Position numbers and translations under genes: made by a program. Below, piece by piece: positions 7,067 to 13,514 of a DNA stretch of 13,514 nucleotides. Under the pieces are notes generated by a model. That model worked only from the letters and a program-made list of their open reading frames with translations, was not told the origin of the DNA and searched no databases. This DNA comes from an uncultured Oscillibacter sp. (lineage in GTDB: Bacteria; Bacillota; Clostridia; Oscillospirales; Oscillospiraceae), in contig CABUDN010000065.1 in the NCBI GenBank assembly GCA_902490355.1, positions 1 through 13,514 of the forward strand, read 5' to 3'. Positions within the stretch are counted from its first letter, which is position 1, and each line of letters opens with the position of its first letter.

Positions 7067-8341
7067 TTACCGCAGGATGATGGAATCCCGCTCGGGACCC
7101 ACGGATACGTAGGTGATGGGGCAGCCGATGGCCTTTTCCACATACTCCACATAGTCCCGGGCGGCCTGGGGCAGATCCTCCCACTTGCGTACGCCGGAGA
7201 TGTCGCACTTCCAGCCGGGCATGGTTTCCCACACGGGCTTGGCGTCGGGCAGGATGGCGGGGAAGGGGAAGTAGTCGATCTGCTCACCGTTCAGGGTGTA
7301 GTGCGCGCAGATGGGGATTTCATCCATGTAGCTGAGCACGTCCAGCTTGGTCAGGGCGATGTCCGTGGCGCCCTGACACTGCACACCGTAGCGGGTGGCC
7401 ACCAGATCGATGGGACCCACCCGGCGGGGCCGTCCCGTCTTGGCACCGTACTCGCCGCCGGCCTGACGGAGCTGCTCGGCCTCCTCGCCGAACCACTCGC
7501 AGGTGAAGGGGCCCTCGCCCACGCAGGAGGAGTAGGCCTTTACCACGCCCACAACCTTTTCAATCTTGACCTCGGGATAGCCGGAGCCCACGGGGGCATA
7601 GGCGGCGATGGCGTTGGAGGAGGTGGTCATGGGATAGATGCCGTAATCCAGGTCCCGCAAAGAGCCCAGCTGCGCCTCAAAGAGGATGGACTTGCCGTCC
7701 CGGCTGGCCTGACGCAGGAAAGCGCCGGTGTCGCAGATAAAGGGCTTGATCTTCTCACCGAAGTCCGCCACCCAGGCCTTGAGGTCGTCCATGGTGTAGG
7801 GCTTGGCGCCGTAGACCTTGGTCAGAATCAGGTTCTTCCACTCCAGAATGCCCTCCAGATGGGCCCAGAGCTTGTCCGGATAGAGCAGCTCACCGGCCAT
7901 GACGGTCTTTTTCTGGAACTTGTCGGAATAGAAGGGGGCAATGCCCTGCTTGGTGGAGCCGTACTTCTTGTCGGCCAGGCGCTGCTCCTCCAGGGCGTCC
8001 AGATCCCGGTGCCAGGGCAGCAGCAAAGAGGCCCGGTCGCTGATCTTCAGATTCTCGGGGGTAATGGACACGCCCTTGCTCATGACGTCTTCCATTTCGG
8101 ACCAGAGACTCTCGCAGTCCAGGGCCACACCATTGCCCAGAATGTTCACCACGCCCTTGCGGAAAATGCCGGAGGGCAGCAGGTGCAGGGCAAACTTGCC
8201 CAGATCATTGACGACGGTGTGACCGGCGTTGCCGCCGCCCTGATAGCGCACGACCACGTCATAGTCGCTGGTGAGCAGATCCACCATGCGGCCCTTGCCC
8301 TCGTCGCCCCAGTTGATGCCTACGATGGCGCAATTCGACAT
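7067..8341 (-). CDS. purA: Adenylosuccinate synthetase, diverged clade
   Basis: Joins IMP and aspartate to adenylosuccinate using GTP, the first committed step to AMP; cytosolic dimer. 424 aa, normal length. N-terminal WGDEGKG (11-17) keeps catalytic Asp13, and GGGNAGHT (35-42) keeps His41. KTGRPRR (301-307) and TKLDVL (331-336) match the aspartate-binding and guanine-binding elements. Two IMP-contacting segments differ from the E. coli form: STKQGIAPFYSDK (129-141) where TTGRGIGPAYEDK is usual, and EAQLGSLRDLDYG (222-234) where EGAQGTMLDIDHG is usual. The retained Asp13 argues against a phage PurZ-type enzyme, in which that residue is replaced. Start ATG 8339-8341 has GGGAGG at 8351-8356. 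It is first in the purA-purB unit and divergent from a DUF1846 gene. Confidence 0.94.
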   Translation of the reverse strand: MSNCAIVGINWGDEGKGRMVDLLTSDYDVVVRYQGGGNAGHTVVNDLGKFALHLLPSGIFRKGVVNILGNGVALDCESLWSEMEDVMSKGVSITPENLKISDRASLLLPWHRDLDALEEQRLADKKYGSTKQGIAPFYSDKFQKKTVMAGELLYPDKLWAHLEGILEWKNLILTKVYGAKPYTMDDLKAWVADFGEKIKPFICDTGAFLRQASRDGKSILFEAQLGSLRDLDYGIYPMTTSSNAIAAYAPVGSGYPEVKIEKVVGVVKAYSSCVGEGPFTCEWFGEEAEQLRQAGGEYGAKTGRPRRVGPIDLVATRYGVQCQGATDIALTKLDVLSYMDEIPICAHYTLNGEQIDYFPFPAILPDAKPVWETMPGWKCDISGVRKWEDLPQAARDYVEYVEKAIGCPITYVSVGPERDSIILR

Positions 8342-8405
8342 AACGAAAAACCTCCCGGTTTTGATTTACTTCACATTGCCGGGCCATACGAACCCAGCTT
8401 AAAAT

Positions 8406-8434
8406 ATTATATCGGGCCTGACCGCATAAGTAAA
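8406..8434 (-). promoter_or_regulatory. Promoter of purA-purB
   Basis: Minus strand: TTTACT (8434-8429), a 17-base spacer, then consensus TATAAT (8411-8406). The expected start of transcription near 8400 gives a ~58-nt leader. I see no clear purine-riboswitch structure or PurR-box in it. Confidence 0.65.
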
Positions 8435-8491
8435 GTATAAACTGATTATGTCTGCAATAATTTTCCCTAATAGGTTGACCTATTCCGGCCC

Positions 8492-8520
8492 TTCCCAAAC
8501 GGGACAGGGTGTGATATACT
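8492..8520 (+). promoter_or_regulatory. Promoter of the DUF1846 gene
   Basis: Extended -10 TGATATACT (8512-8520) with TTCCCA (8492-8497) 17 bases upstream as a weak -35. A better-looking TTGACC at 8475-8480 is 34 bases away and so mis-spaced for this -10. The extended -10 probably compensates for the poor -35. Confidence 0.55.
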
Positions 8521-8563
8521 CAGTCCCGGAAAAGAATCTAAACAGAAGAAGGGGCGTTGCAAT

Positions 8564-10048
8564 ATGGCAGCCATCGGTTTTGACAATCAAAAATACCTCA
8601 CCACCCAGTCCGAGCAGATCAAACGGCGCATTGCCCAGTTCGGCGGCAAGCTGTATCTGGAGTTCGGCGGCAAACTCTTTGATGATTTTCACGCATCCCG
8701 GGTACTGCCGGGCTTTGCACCGGACAGCAAGATCCGGATGCTCCAGCAGCTCAAGGAGGATGTGGAGATCGTCATTGCCATCAATGCCGCGGACATTGAG
8801 AAAAACAAGGTCCGGGGCGATCTGGGCATCACGTATGACGAGGATGTGCTGCGGCTGATCGACATCTTCCGGGGGATGGACCTGTATGTGGGCAGCGTGG
8901 TGCTGACCCGGTATGCCCATCAGAGCGCGGCGGACGCGTTTTTAAAGCGCCTCAACGCCCTGGGCATCCGCTGCTACCGGCATTATCCCATTGCGGGGTA
9001 TCCCTCCGACGTACCCCATATTGTCAGCGATGAGGGCCTGGGGAAAAACGACTATATTGAAACCAGCCACTCCCTGGTGGTGGTGACGGCGCCGGGTCCC
9101 GGCAGCGGCAAGATGGCCACCTGCCTGAGCCAGCTCTATCACGACTACCGCCGGGGCATCACCGCCGGCTATGCCAAGTTTGAGACCTTCCCCATCTGGA
9201 ACCTGCCCCTCAAGCACCCGGTGAATCTGGCCTACGAGGCGGCCACGGCGGATCTGGACGACGTGAACATGATCGACCCGTTCCATCTGGAGGCCTACGG
9301 CAAGACGGCGGTGAACTACAACCGGGACGTGGAGATCTTCCCGGTGCTCAACGCCATCTTCAAGAAGATTCAGGGAACGTCTCCCTATCAGTCCCCCACG
9401 GACATGGGCGTGAACATGGCGGGCAACTGCATTGTGGACGACGCGGCCTGCTGCGCGGCCAGCCGTCTGGAGATTCTGCGCCGGTACTATACGGCCTGCG
9501 TGGAGCGTCTTCAGGGCAAGTGCGACGATGAGACGGTGCGCAAGCTGGAGCTGGTGATGAACCAGGCGGAGGTGACGCCGGACATCTGCCCGGCGGTGTC
9601 CGCGGCCCTGCTGAAGGCGGAGACCACCGGAGGCCCTGCCGGCGCCATGGTCCTGCCCGACGGCCGGGTGGTGACGGGCAAGACCTCCGACACTCTGGGT
9701 GCGGCCTCGGCGCTGCTGCTCAACGCCATGAAGGCTCTGGGCGGCATTGACGATCACTTTGAGCTGATTTCCGCCCAGGTGCTGGAGCCGGTGTGCCGCC
9801 TGAAAACCCAATATCTGGGCCATAAGAATCCCCGGCTGCACACCGATGAGGTCCTCATGGCTCTGACCATCTCCGCTCTGACCAATCCCCTGGCGGAGCT
9901 GGCCCAGCAGCAGCTGCCCAAGCTCCGGGGCTGTGACGCCCACTTCAGCGTGGTGCTCAGTGAGGTGGACGAGAATCTCCTGCGGCGGCTGGGCATCAAC
10001 GTCAGCTGCGAGGCCCGGTACGAGACCAAGAAGCTCTATCACAAATAA
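8564..10048 (+). CDS. DUF1846 (UPF0371) family protein
   Basis: Uncharacterised soluble protein, 494 aa, the usual size of the DUF1846/UPF0371 family found in many Firmicutes and Actinobacteria. No biochemical role is known to me. Recognised by the N-terminal block IGFDNQKYLTTQSEQIKRRI, followed by FGGKLYLEFGGKLFDDFHAS and APGPGSGKMATCLSQLYHDY (176-195). The glycine-rich APGPGSGK resembles a phosphate-binding loop but does not fit the canonical Walker A spacing. Internal cysteines (CIVDDAACCAASR, near 290) and a TTGGPAGAMVLPDGRVVTGK segment are also visible. No signal peptide or membrane span. Start ATG 8564 has GAAGGGG about 10 bases upstream. It is transcribed divergently from purA, which hints at, but does not prove, a nucleotide-related role. 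Confidence 0.9.
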   Translation: MAAIGFDNQKYLTTQSEQIKRRIAQFGGKLYLEFGGKLFDDFHASRVLPGFAPDSKIRMLQQLKEDVEIVIAINAADIEKNKVRGDLGITYDEDVLRLIDIFRGMDLYVGSVVLTRYAHQSAADAFLKRLNALGIRCYRHYPIAGYPSDVPHIVSDEGLGKNDYIETSHSLVVVTAPGPGSGKMATCLSQLYHDYRRGITAGYAKFETFPIWNLPLKHPVNLAYEAATADLDDVNMIDPFHLEAYGKTAVNYNRDVEIFPVLNAIFKKIQGTSPYQSPTDMGVNMAGNCIVDDAACCAASRLEILRRYYTACVERLQGKCDDETVRKLELVMNQAEVTPDICPAVSAALLKAETTGGPAGAMVLPDGRVVTGKTSDTLGAASALLLNAMKALGGIDDHFELISAQVLEPVCRLKTQYLGHKNPRLHTDEVLMALTISALTNPLAELAQQQLPKLRGCDAHFSVVLSEVDENLLRRLGINVSCEARYETKKLYHK

Positions 10049-10081
10049 AAAGCGGACTGTCGGACCCGGCGGCTCCATGAA

Positions 10082-10122
10082 AAGGCGCGCACAGACCATT
10101 TCTGTCTGTGCGCGCCTTCTTT
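10082..10122. terminator. Two-way terminator, DUF1846 and DUF4230 genes
   Basis: A perfect 15-bp stem AAGGCGCGCACAGAC (10082-10096) / GTCTGTGCGCGCCTT (10104-10118) has a 7-base loop. It is followed by CTTT on + and by TTTTC on -. Both tails are short, but the stem is very stable and it lies between convergent genes, so it likely serves both. Confidence 0.72.
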
Positions 10123-10216
10123 GCCGCGGCCGGAACAAAGAATCCGGCAAACCGGATGCCGCCCGGCAGGACCGCCGGGGCAGCCGGGGAGCGGCCTGCT
10201 GCATCCGTGAGGGAGG

Positions 10217-10861
10217 TTATCCGCCTACAAACTGCAGGCGATATTCCGTCAGATCGTATTGCTGGGCGAAAAAGCCGGTGAGAATCTGACGGGCGTTGTC
10301 CCGCGCCGCGTCCAAAAGACCATGGGTGATGGCATCCTCCTCCGCCCGTGCCTTGAGGTCCGACAGGGCGGCGTTGTTTTCCTCCAGGGTGATGGGACGG
10401 AAAATGCTTTCCTCCTCATGGTATACCTGCAGGGAGTCCAGGTCAATCTCATTGCTCAGGACCCGGATTTCCGGAAGCGTCACCCGGATGGTGCCGTTTT
10501 CTTCCTGCCAGGTGATGTCCGCGAAGTTCAGCCCGGCTTTGATAACCACATCGTAGCTGTAGATGTACTTGCTCTGGGTGAAAGGAATGCTCATGCCGAA
10601 CAGCTCCCGGGAAGCCTCCGTGACTTCCACCTCCGTGCAGTAGGCGGACTGCGTGGCCAGCTCCCCGATATCCTCGAATCCAAGCGCAGTGGTTTTTCCG
10701 TCGGCGGAGAGGATGTTTTTTGCGCCCAGTGTCACAGCGGCGGCCAGCAGCAGGACAATCAGAATCCCCAGCATGTGGGGAAAAAACTGCCAGCAGAACA
10801 GAGCCTTCATCCAGTTGTGCCGCGTTGGCCTGCGTGCTGCTTGGTTCTCGCTTCGCTCCAT
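10217..10861 (-). CDS. DUF4230 membrane-anchored protein
   Basis: Protein of unknown function, 214 aa. A basic N-terminal tail (about 1-26, RRPTRHNWMK) is followed by one membrane span (about 27-47, PHMLGILIVLLLAAAVTLGA). The rest, an alpha/beta domain of the DUF4230 type, should lie outside the membrane. Recognisable blocks: ELATQSAYCTEVEV (67-80), YSYDVVIKAGLNF (101-113), VTLPEIRVLSNEIDLDSL (127-144) and a helical C-terminus with ARAEEDAITHGLLDAARDNA (171-190). The start at 10859-10861 is chosen because AAAGGAGG lies just upstream (10868-10875). An in-frame ATG at 11092 would overlap tex and encode a leader without family character, so it is rejected. It is transcribed away from tex and shares a terminator with the DUF1846 gene. 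Confidence 0.85.
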   Translation of the reverse strand: MERSENQAARRPTRHNWMKALFCWQFFPHMLGILIVLLLAAAVTLGAKNILSADGKTTALGFEDIGELATQSAYCTEVEVTEASRELFGMSIPFTQSKYIYSYDVVIKAGLNFADITWQEENGTIRVTLPEIRVLSNEIDLDSLQVYHEEESIFRPITLEENNAALSDLKARAEEDAITHGLLDAARDNARQILTGFFAQQYDLTEYRLQFVGG

Positions 10862-10891
10862 GGAAATGCCTCCTTTTGGCGGATTCCCAAT

Positions 10892-10920
10892 AGTATGATG
10901 ATGGATCCGCACCGTTTCAA
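10892..10920 (-). promoter_or_regulatory. Candidate promoter of the DUF4230 gene
   Basis: Minus strand: TTGAAA (10920-10915), a 17-base spacer, then CATACT (10897-10892). The -35 is 5/6 and the -10 only 4/6. Its position about 30 bases before the chosen start supports that start over the longer reading frame. Confidence 0.45.
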
Positions 10921-10993
10921 CAAAATCAGTATATCGAAAAAAAGAGTATTTTGCGAGAGGCCTGGGCAATTTTGGATGGATTTCGATACGGGA

Positions 10994-11022
10994 TTTACCG
11001 CAGCGGAAAACTATGGTATAGT
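10994..11022 (+). promoter_or_regulatory. Promoter of tex
   Basis: TTTACC (10994-10999), a 17-base spacer, then TATAGT (11017-11022) preceded by TGG as an extended -10. Transcription would start near 11029, about 50 bases before the tex start. Confidence 0.6.
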
Positions 11023-11078
11023 GGTATGCAAACTTTTGTAGTTGGTCTGCGCCCAGGCGCGCACCGGAAAGGAACACG

Positions 11079-13247
11079 ATGGACCCTATCATACAACGTA
11101 TTGCACAGGAACTGGATCAAAAACCGGAGTATGTGGAAAATGTGGTGCGGCTGCTGGACGAGGGAAATACAATTCCCTTCATTGCCCGCTACCGTAAGGA
11201 GCTTCACGGCGCCATGGACGACACGTCCCTGCGAACGCTGGAAGAGCGCCTGGCCTATCTGCGGGGACTGCAGGAGCGGCGGGAAACCGTGAAAGCGGCC
11301 ATCGAGGCCCAGGGGAAACTCACCGAGGAGCTTGCCCGCGCCATTGATGAAGCGGCCACTCTGGCGGAGGTGGAGGACCTGTACCGGCCCTATAAGCAAA
11401 AGCGCCGCACCCGGGCGACCGTTGCCCGGGAGAAGGGCCTGGCGCCCCTGGCGGAGGTGCTCTTTGCCCAGGGACCGGATTGTCCGGACCCGCTGACGGA
11501 GGCGGCCAAATACGTAGACGCGGACAAAGGTGTGGAGACGGCCCAAGACGCTCTGGCCGGGGCGTCGGACATCGTGGCCGAGCAGATCAGCGATGACGCA
11601 TCCCTGCGTGCCCGGCTGCGGACGCTGCTGGAGAAAAACGGACGATTGACCAGCACCGCCGCCACGGAGGAGGACACGGTCTACCGGCTCTATTATGACT
11701 TTTCCCAGCCGCTTTCCCGGCTCCAGGGCCATCAGATCCTGGCCATCAACCGGGGAGAGAAGGAGGCGGTGCTCAAGGTCAGTGTGGAGCTGGACCGGGA
11801 GCTGGCTCTGCGGACGGTCCGCCGGCAGGTGGTGGTTCCGGGCAGTGCGGCCATGGAGTTTGTCAAGGCCGCGGCGGAGGACGCCTACGACCGCCTGCTC
11901 TTCCCCTCCCTGGAACGGGAGGCCCGCTCCGCTCTGACGGAGACGGCCAGCGAGGGTGCCATCGGCCAGTTTGCCCTGAATCTGCGGCCCCTTTTGATGC
12001 AGCCGCCGGTCAAGGGCAAGGTCACCATGGGGCTGGATCCGGGCTACCGCATGGGCTGCAAGGTGGCGGTGGTGGACGGCACGGGCAAGGTGCTCGCTAC
12101 CGCCGTGGTCTATCCCACCCAGGGAGAGCGGAAGAAGGAAGAGGCCATTGCCGCCCTGGCCCGGCTCATTGAGCAGCACCATGTGGAGCACATTGCTATC
12201 GGCAACGGTACTGCCAGCCGGGAGACGGAGCAGATGGCGGTGGAGCTGATCCGCCGGGTGGCGGCCAAGGGCCACCGGGTCAGCTATATGATCGTCTCCG
12301 AGGCGGGTGCGTCTGTGTACTCCGCCAGCCCCCTGGCGGCGGAGGAGTTTCCGCAGTTTGATGTGAACCTGCGCTCGGCGGTGTCCATTGCCCGGCGGCT
12401 TCAGGACCCCCTGGCGGAGCTGGTAAAGATCGATCCCAAGGCCATCGGCGTGGGACAGTATCAGCACGACTGCCCGCCCAAGCGGCTGGGCGAGGCTCTG
12501 GACGGTGTGGTGGAGGACTGCGTCAACGCCGTGGGCGTGGATGTGAATACTGCCTCACCCTCCCTGCTGGAGCGGGTGGCGGGCCTGACCCCGGCCACGG
12601 CCAAAAATGTGGTGGCCTACCGGGAGGCCAATGGACCCTTCACCTCCCGCAAGCAGCTTTTGAAGGTGCCCAAGCTGGGACCCAAGGCGTTCCAGCAGTG
12701 CGCGGGCTTTTTGCGGGTGCCGGAGAGCGATTCGGTGCTGGACAATACCGCGGTGCATCCGGAGTCCTACGCTGCGGCGGAGCAGCTGCTTCAACTCACC
12801 GGCCACACGCTGGATCAGGTCCGGGCAGGTGCCCTGACAGGCCTTGCGGATGAGGTTCAAGCCTACGGCGAGGAAAAGGCGGCCCAGGCCCTGGGGGTAG
12901 GCGTGCCGACGCTGCGGGATGTGGTGGGCGAGCTGATGAAGCCCGGCCGGGACATCCGGGAGGACCTGCCCCAGCCCATTCTCCGCACGGATGTGCTGGA
13001 GATCAAGGATCTCAAACCCGGCATGGTTCTCAGCGGCACGGTGCGCAATGTCATTGACTTCGGCGTGTTTGTGGACATCGGCGTCCATCAGGATGGGCTG
13101 GTCCACATCTCCCAGGTGGCGGACCGGTTTATCCGCCATCCCTCCGAGGTTGTGCGGGTAGGCGATGTGGTCAAGGTCGTGGTCCTGGAAGTGGACGAGA
13201 AGAAAAAGCGGATTTCCTTGTCCATGCGCCAGGTGAAAGAGTCCTGA
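11079..13247 (+). CDS. tex: Tex-family RNA-binding transcription accessory protein
   Basis: Cytosolic nucleic-acid-binding protein related to eukaryotic Spt6, implicated in transcription and RNA metabolism, with a precise bacterial role still unclear. 722 aa, slightly below the ~770-785 aa of Pseudomonas/E. coli Tex and typical for Firmicutes. Domains in order: helical Tex N-terminal region (about 1-200, with IPFIARYRKELHGAMDD near residue 31); YqgF/RNase H-like fold (about 314-440, starting VTMGLDPGYRMGCKVAVVDG); helix-hairpin-helix region (about 486-550, with GVDVNTASPSLLERVAGL and KVPKLGPKAFQQCAGFLRV); C-terminal S1 domain (about 647-719, with VRNVIDFGVFVDIGVHQDGL). Start ATG 11079 has AAAGGA at 11068-11073. 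Single-gene unit with its own promoter and terminator. Confidence 0.96.
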   Translation: MDPIIQRIAQELDQKPEYVENVVRLLDEGNTIPFIARYRKELHGAMDDTSLRTLEERLAYLRGLQERRETVKAAIEAQGKLTEELARAIDEAATLAEVEDLYRPYKQKRRTRATVAREKGLAPLAEVLFAQGPDCPDPLTEAAKYVDADKGVETAQDALAGASDIVAEQISDDASLRARLRTLLEKNGRLTSTAATEEDTVYRLYYDFSQPLSRLQGHQILAINRGEKEAVLKVSVELDRELALRTVRRQVVVPGSAAMEFVKAAAEDAYDRLLFPSLEREARSALTETASEGAIGQFALNLRPLLMQPPVKGKVTMGLDPGYRMGCKVAVVDGTGKVLATAVVYPTQGERKKEEAIAALARLIEQHHVEHIAIGNGTASRETEQMAVELIRRVAAKGHRVSYMIVSEAGASVYSASPLAAEEFPQFDVNLRSAVSIARRLQDPLAELVKIDPKAIGVGQYQHDCPPKRLGEALDGVVEDCVNAVGVDVNTASPSLLERVAGLTPATAKNVVAYREANGPFTSRKQLLKVPKLGPKAFQQCAGFLRVPESDSVLDNTAVHPESYAAAEQLLQLTGHTLDQVRAGALTGLADEVQAYGEEKAAQALGVGVPTLRDVVGELMKPGRDIREDLPQPILRTDVLEIKDLKPGMVLSGTVRNVIDFGVFVDIGVHQDGLVHISQVADRFIRHPSEVVRVGDVVKVVVLEVDEKKKRISLSMRQVKES

Positions 13248-13255
13248 GTGTGAAC

Positions 13256-13295
13256 AAGCGGGCGGCAGAAGATTCTGCCGCCCGCTTTATATTTT
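13256..13295 (+). terminator. Terminator of tex
   Basis: AAGCGGGCGGCAGAA (13256-13270) pairs with TTCTGCCGCCCGCTT (13273-13287), followed by TATATTTT. It begins 8 bases after the tex stop. The 2-base formal loop will open to four bases in practice. Confidence 0.9.
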
Positions 13296-13416
13296 AGTAA
13301 GGAGAAGCCCTGGCTGGATTTTTTGAATGCGCAGAGTTGCAGGCGCAAGGCATAGGAGACCGGTGAGTGCATCCTCGGAAAATATATCCGGTGCATCTTT
13401 CCGGACAAAGGAGTGC

Positions 13417-13444
13417 GCCCCCGCGCGGAATCCCGCGCGGGGGC
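13417..13444. repeat. GC-rich hairpin near the right edge
   Basis: A perfect 12-bp stem GCCCCCGCGCGG (13417-13428) / CCGCGCGGGGGC (13433-13444) with loop AATC. Neither side has a proper T run, so it is not a standard terminator. It lies 16 bases from the point where the epimerase-like reading frame at the right edge loses similarity. It may be a terminator remnant or a junction structure. Confidence 0.5.
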
Positions 13445-13460
13445 CATATGAGGGGGAAAA

Positions 13461-13508
13461 TATTTTCATGAAATTGGGACGTGCACCGGCGATAATTGTT
13501 ACTTTCAT
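13461..13508 (-). pseudogene. Truncated start of a UDP-GlcNAc 2-epimerase gene
   Basis: Starting at the ATG 13506-13508 the minus strand reads MKVTIIAGARPNFMKI. This is the N-terminal motif of the non-hydrolysing UDP-N-acetylglucosamine 2-epimerases (WecB/MnaA type), whose first strand and glycine turn read like G(A/T)RP.(F/A).K. After Ile16 the frame runs into FSPSYGPRAG and the GC-rich hairpin, without family character, and tex terminates only ~170 bases away, so a ~370-aa gene cannot follow. The DNA here is more AT-rich than the neighbouring genes. I read it as the 5' scrap of a gene broken by deletion or rearrangement. Any ribosome site lies outside the window. A chance match over 16 residues cannot be fully excluded. 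Confidence 0.45.
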
Positions 13509-13514
13509 CTTATT

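Noticed and set aside
7067..8341. PurA as a phage-like PurZ (diaminopurine pathway) enzyme
   Set aside because: PurZ enzymes replace the catalytic aspartate of the N-terminal GDEGKG motif. Here Asp13 is present, the gene is paired with purB, and no diaminopurine-pathway or phage gene is nearby.
8342..8405. Purine riboswitch or PurR box in the purA leader
   Set aside because: The leader is only ~58 nt, without the three-way junction core of a purine riboswitch and without paired CGAA/TTCG boxes that I can see.
8464..8520. TTGACC at 8475 as the -35 of the DUF1846 promoter
   Set aside because: Its distance to the only good -10 (8515-8520) is 34 bases, about twice the working spacer. No alternative -10 sits 16-18 bases downstream of it.
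10862..11092. Longer N-terminus for the DUF4230 protein, starting at 11092
   Set aside because: The 77 extra codons overlap the tex start and promoter, show no family character and lack a good ribosome site. AAAGGAGG lies directly before the ATG at 10861.
13296..13416. Near-repeat TGCATC...CGG and a small TCCGG/CCGGA hairpin after tex
   Set aside because: The similarity covers about a dozen imperfect bases and occurs only twice, too little for a repeat family, and no reading frame there has recognisable content.

Overview
The window reads as an ordinary core-metabolism stretch of a GC-rich Firmicute chromosome, most likely a gut Clostridia of the Oscillospiraceae type (Flavonifractor/Oscillibacter-like). 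This placement is an inference. It rests on strong AGGAGG-type ribosome sites, a T-box riboswitch, a type III glutamine synthetase, DUF1846 and DUF4230 proteins, and strongly G/C-biased third codon positions. The same bias produces the many long antisense shadow ORFs. I see no tRNA, rRNA, CRISPR array, insertion sequence, prophage or defence gene.

Layout, left to right. Bases 1-206 hold a terminator-like hairpin of an upstream gene and a near-consensus promoter. These lead into lrgA-lrgB (+), which overlap by ATGA. A two-way terminator separates lrgB from the convergent glnN. A long minus-strand block follows, transcribed right to left: purA, purB, a terminator, a promoter plus T-box leader, asnB, glnN. 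From the purA promoter region a DUF1846 gene reads divergently (+). It ends at a two-way hairpin shared with a convergent DUF4230 membrane protein gene (-). The DUF4230 gene is divergent from tex (+), which has its own promoter and a strong terminator. At the extreme right edge, on the minus strand, lie the first ~16 codons of what looks like a UDP-GlcNAc 2-epimerase gene. They break off at a GC-rich hairpin.

How the genes fit together. PurA and PurB are the two committed steps from IMP to AMP (aspartate in, fumarate out). AsnB makes asparagine from aspartate using the amide of glutamine, and GlnN makes glutamine from glutamate and ammonia. The block is thus about aspartate and amide nitrogen. 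The most informative regulatory element is the T-box upstream of asnB. It has a recognisable T-box sequence, competing terminator and antiterminator arms, a plausible AAC (Asn) specifier, and a UGGC bulge matching the G73 discriminator of tRNA-Asn. No terminator is visible between asnB and glnN, so uncharged tRNA-Asn may also raise glutamine synthetase.

I did not find a convincing undescribed multi-gene system. The items most worth a second look are the T-box coupling to glnN, a PurA with diverged active-site loops, the truncated epimerase start at the right edge, and the two uncharacterised families (DUF1846, DUF4230).
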